Of a stretch of 64,000 nt of DNA, positions 63,325 through 64,000 are shown piece after piece. This DNA comes from Brevinematales bacterium. Lineage in GTDB: Bacteria; Spirochaetota; Brevinematia; DTOW01. Numbering within the stretch: the stretch's first letter is position 1; each line of letters begins with the position of its first letter. The notes below the pieces were generated by a model, which was given only the letters and a program-made list of their open reading frames with translations, had not been told where the DNA came from and did no database searches. The position numbers and the translations under genes were made by a program. The DNA is taken from NCBI GenBank assembly GCA_026415355.1, contig JAOAHF010000003.1, positions 79,292 through 143,291 on the forward strand, in the 5' to 3' direction.

Positions 63325-63501
63325 GTAAAGCAGGTCTTCCGGCTTATGGATCATCCTACTCACCGGCCTTCCCATCCTACCCAGCAGTTAACCAAGTAGG
63401 ACAGTGGTAATTCCGGTTTTCGTCCCCAATTACGGCTGCGGGTCCAGCGGTGGATTTTCACCACACTTCCCTTTTAATCCCTGCTAAGGAACTTTACCCT
63501 C
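63323..63501 (-). promoter_or_regulatory. Cobalamin (AdoCbl-type) riboswitch aptamer
   Basis: On the minus strand the conserved class is clear: AAAAGGGAAG..GGTGAAAATCC, GGACCCGCAGCCGTAA, GGGGACGAAAACCGG, the B12 box ACCACTG (usual GCCACTG), GGGAAGGCCGGTGAG, GGATGATCC, then AAGCCGGAAGACCTGC. The closing helix P1 is GGGTAAAG (63499-63492) with CTTTACCC (63330-63323). It lies directly upstream of the nrdD-like, ATPase and TonB-receptor genes. Order and spacing of all blocks match the family. AdoCbl is expected to repress these genes. Confidence 0.95.
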
Positions 63502-63519
63502 AAACCACAAAGTATGATC

Positions 63520-64000
63520 AAAGATTATTTTATTGTTTTTCAAGTTTGTGTGAATAGAGGATACTCAAAGAGTTACTTAGTGTCTTAATTATATTAATTT
63601 TGAGGTAGGGAGTTTGGTGAAGTGTGTTAGGGTGGTTAGATATTTTCTTGAGAATTGTTAGAGGGGTATATAACTAGATACAAGGGATAATTGACGAAGA
63701 ATTACTACAAAGGTATACTGTTTGATGTTTTGGTAGGTGTTTTTAGGGGGATAGGATTAACAGTGAGAAGTTTGGGATAGATGTGGTTTTTGGTAGAAGG
63801 CTAGGGTAAGGGGTATAGTTATGTGAGGGGAGTTAAGTTGTTGGAGTTTATGAAGTAATGTGAGGGAATAGTATATACTGTTAGGGATAGTGTAGAAAAC
63901 AGTGTTAAGCATTCTTTGAAGAAGGAGTTTGAGAAGGATTTTAGGAATTGCGGGTATCGATATGAAGTTGAGTAGGCTATAAGTTATTTCGAAAGATGTG
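63520..64000 (+). pseudogene. Decayed coding sequence at the right edge
   Basis: The plus strand is G/T-rich and C-poor. From about 63680 one frame reads GIIDEELLQRY, then DRINSEKFGIDVVFGRRLG; after 63840 another reads CEGIVYTVRDSVENSVKHSL and KEFEKDFRNCGYRYEVE. All are cut by stops or shift frame. This looks like an old plus-strand gene of unknown family, and could continue beyond the window. No ribosome binding site or start is evident. Confidence 0.4.

Overview
The window looks like a chromosomal segment of an AT-rich, thermophilic, diderm spirochaete. Two adjacent FlaA-type flagellar sheath proteins (26.8-28.3 kb) are the best lineage marker, with a FliP export protein at the left edge. 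A full-length reverse gyrase (19.5-23.1 kb) is the marker for growth at high temperature, and the very GC-rich tRNA stems in an AT-rich background agree with it. LpxB, a TonB-dependent receptor and an AsmA-like protein imply an outer membrane with lipid A. LysA together with a MurE carrying the DNPR motif suggests meso-diaminopimelate peptidoglycan. The species assignment (Brevinematales/Exilispira-like) is inference only.

Layout. 0-5.3 kb: partial class II aldolase, fliP, feoA, thiL, a FAH-family hydrolase, a pseudopilin and a short RNase R. 5.3-6.25 kb: gene-free. 6.25-13 kb: pfkA-lysA, a TPR protein, the znuA-znuC-znuB importer and a histone-deacetylase-like hydrolase. 13-18.1 kb: acyl-CoA synthetase and mnmG, separated by decayed sequence. 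18.5-26 kb: tRNA-Asn, a TPR protein, reverse gyrase, parA-parB with two parS sites, and a second ParB-fold protein. 26.8-35.9 kb: flaA pair, E1-like enzyme, class A PBP, argF, tRNA-Asp, lpxB, speD, DUF4159 protein, yjbQ. 36-45.3 kb: mostly minus-strand envelope and uptake genes (feoB, AsmA-like, comEC, DUF503) and a lipoprotein. 45.3-46.17 kb: a non-coding tract packed with short direct and inverted repeats. 46-57.9 kb: phosphoglucomutase, murE, a degenerate GGDEF-like membrane protein, truB, rmlD-rmlB, rsmG, grpE-dnaK. 57.9-63.5 kb: a cobalamin-riboswitch operon. 63.5-64 kb: decayed sequence.

The most unusual region is 57.9-63.5 kb. A clear cobalamin riboswitch precedes an NrdD-like gene, an ABC ATPase and a TonB-dependent receptor. 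The NrdD-like protein carries an N-terminal NrdG-like (activase) domain that has lost the third radical-SAM cysteine, and its C-terminal glycyl-radical motif reads RIARY instead of RxxGY. The leader shows a simple translational switch: the 5' strand of the aptamer's closing helix can pair perfectly over 10 bases with the sequence that otherwise sequesters the Shine-Dalgarno.

Base composition by eye changes from A/C-rich to G/T-rich on the plus strand somewhere between about 39.7 and 45.3 kb. Together with mnmG, rsmG, parA, parB and parS in the same window, this suggests proximity to the replication origin, although dnaA and recognisable DnaA boxes are not seen. Several gene-free stretches read as decayed coding sequence with scattered stops.
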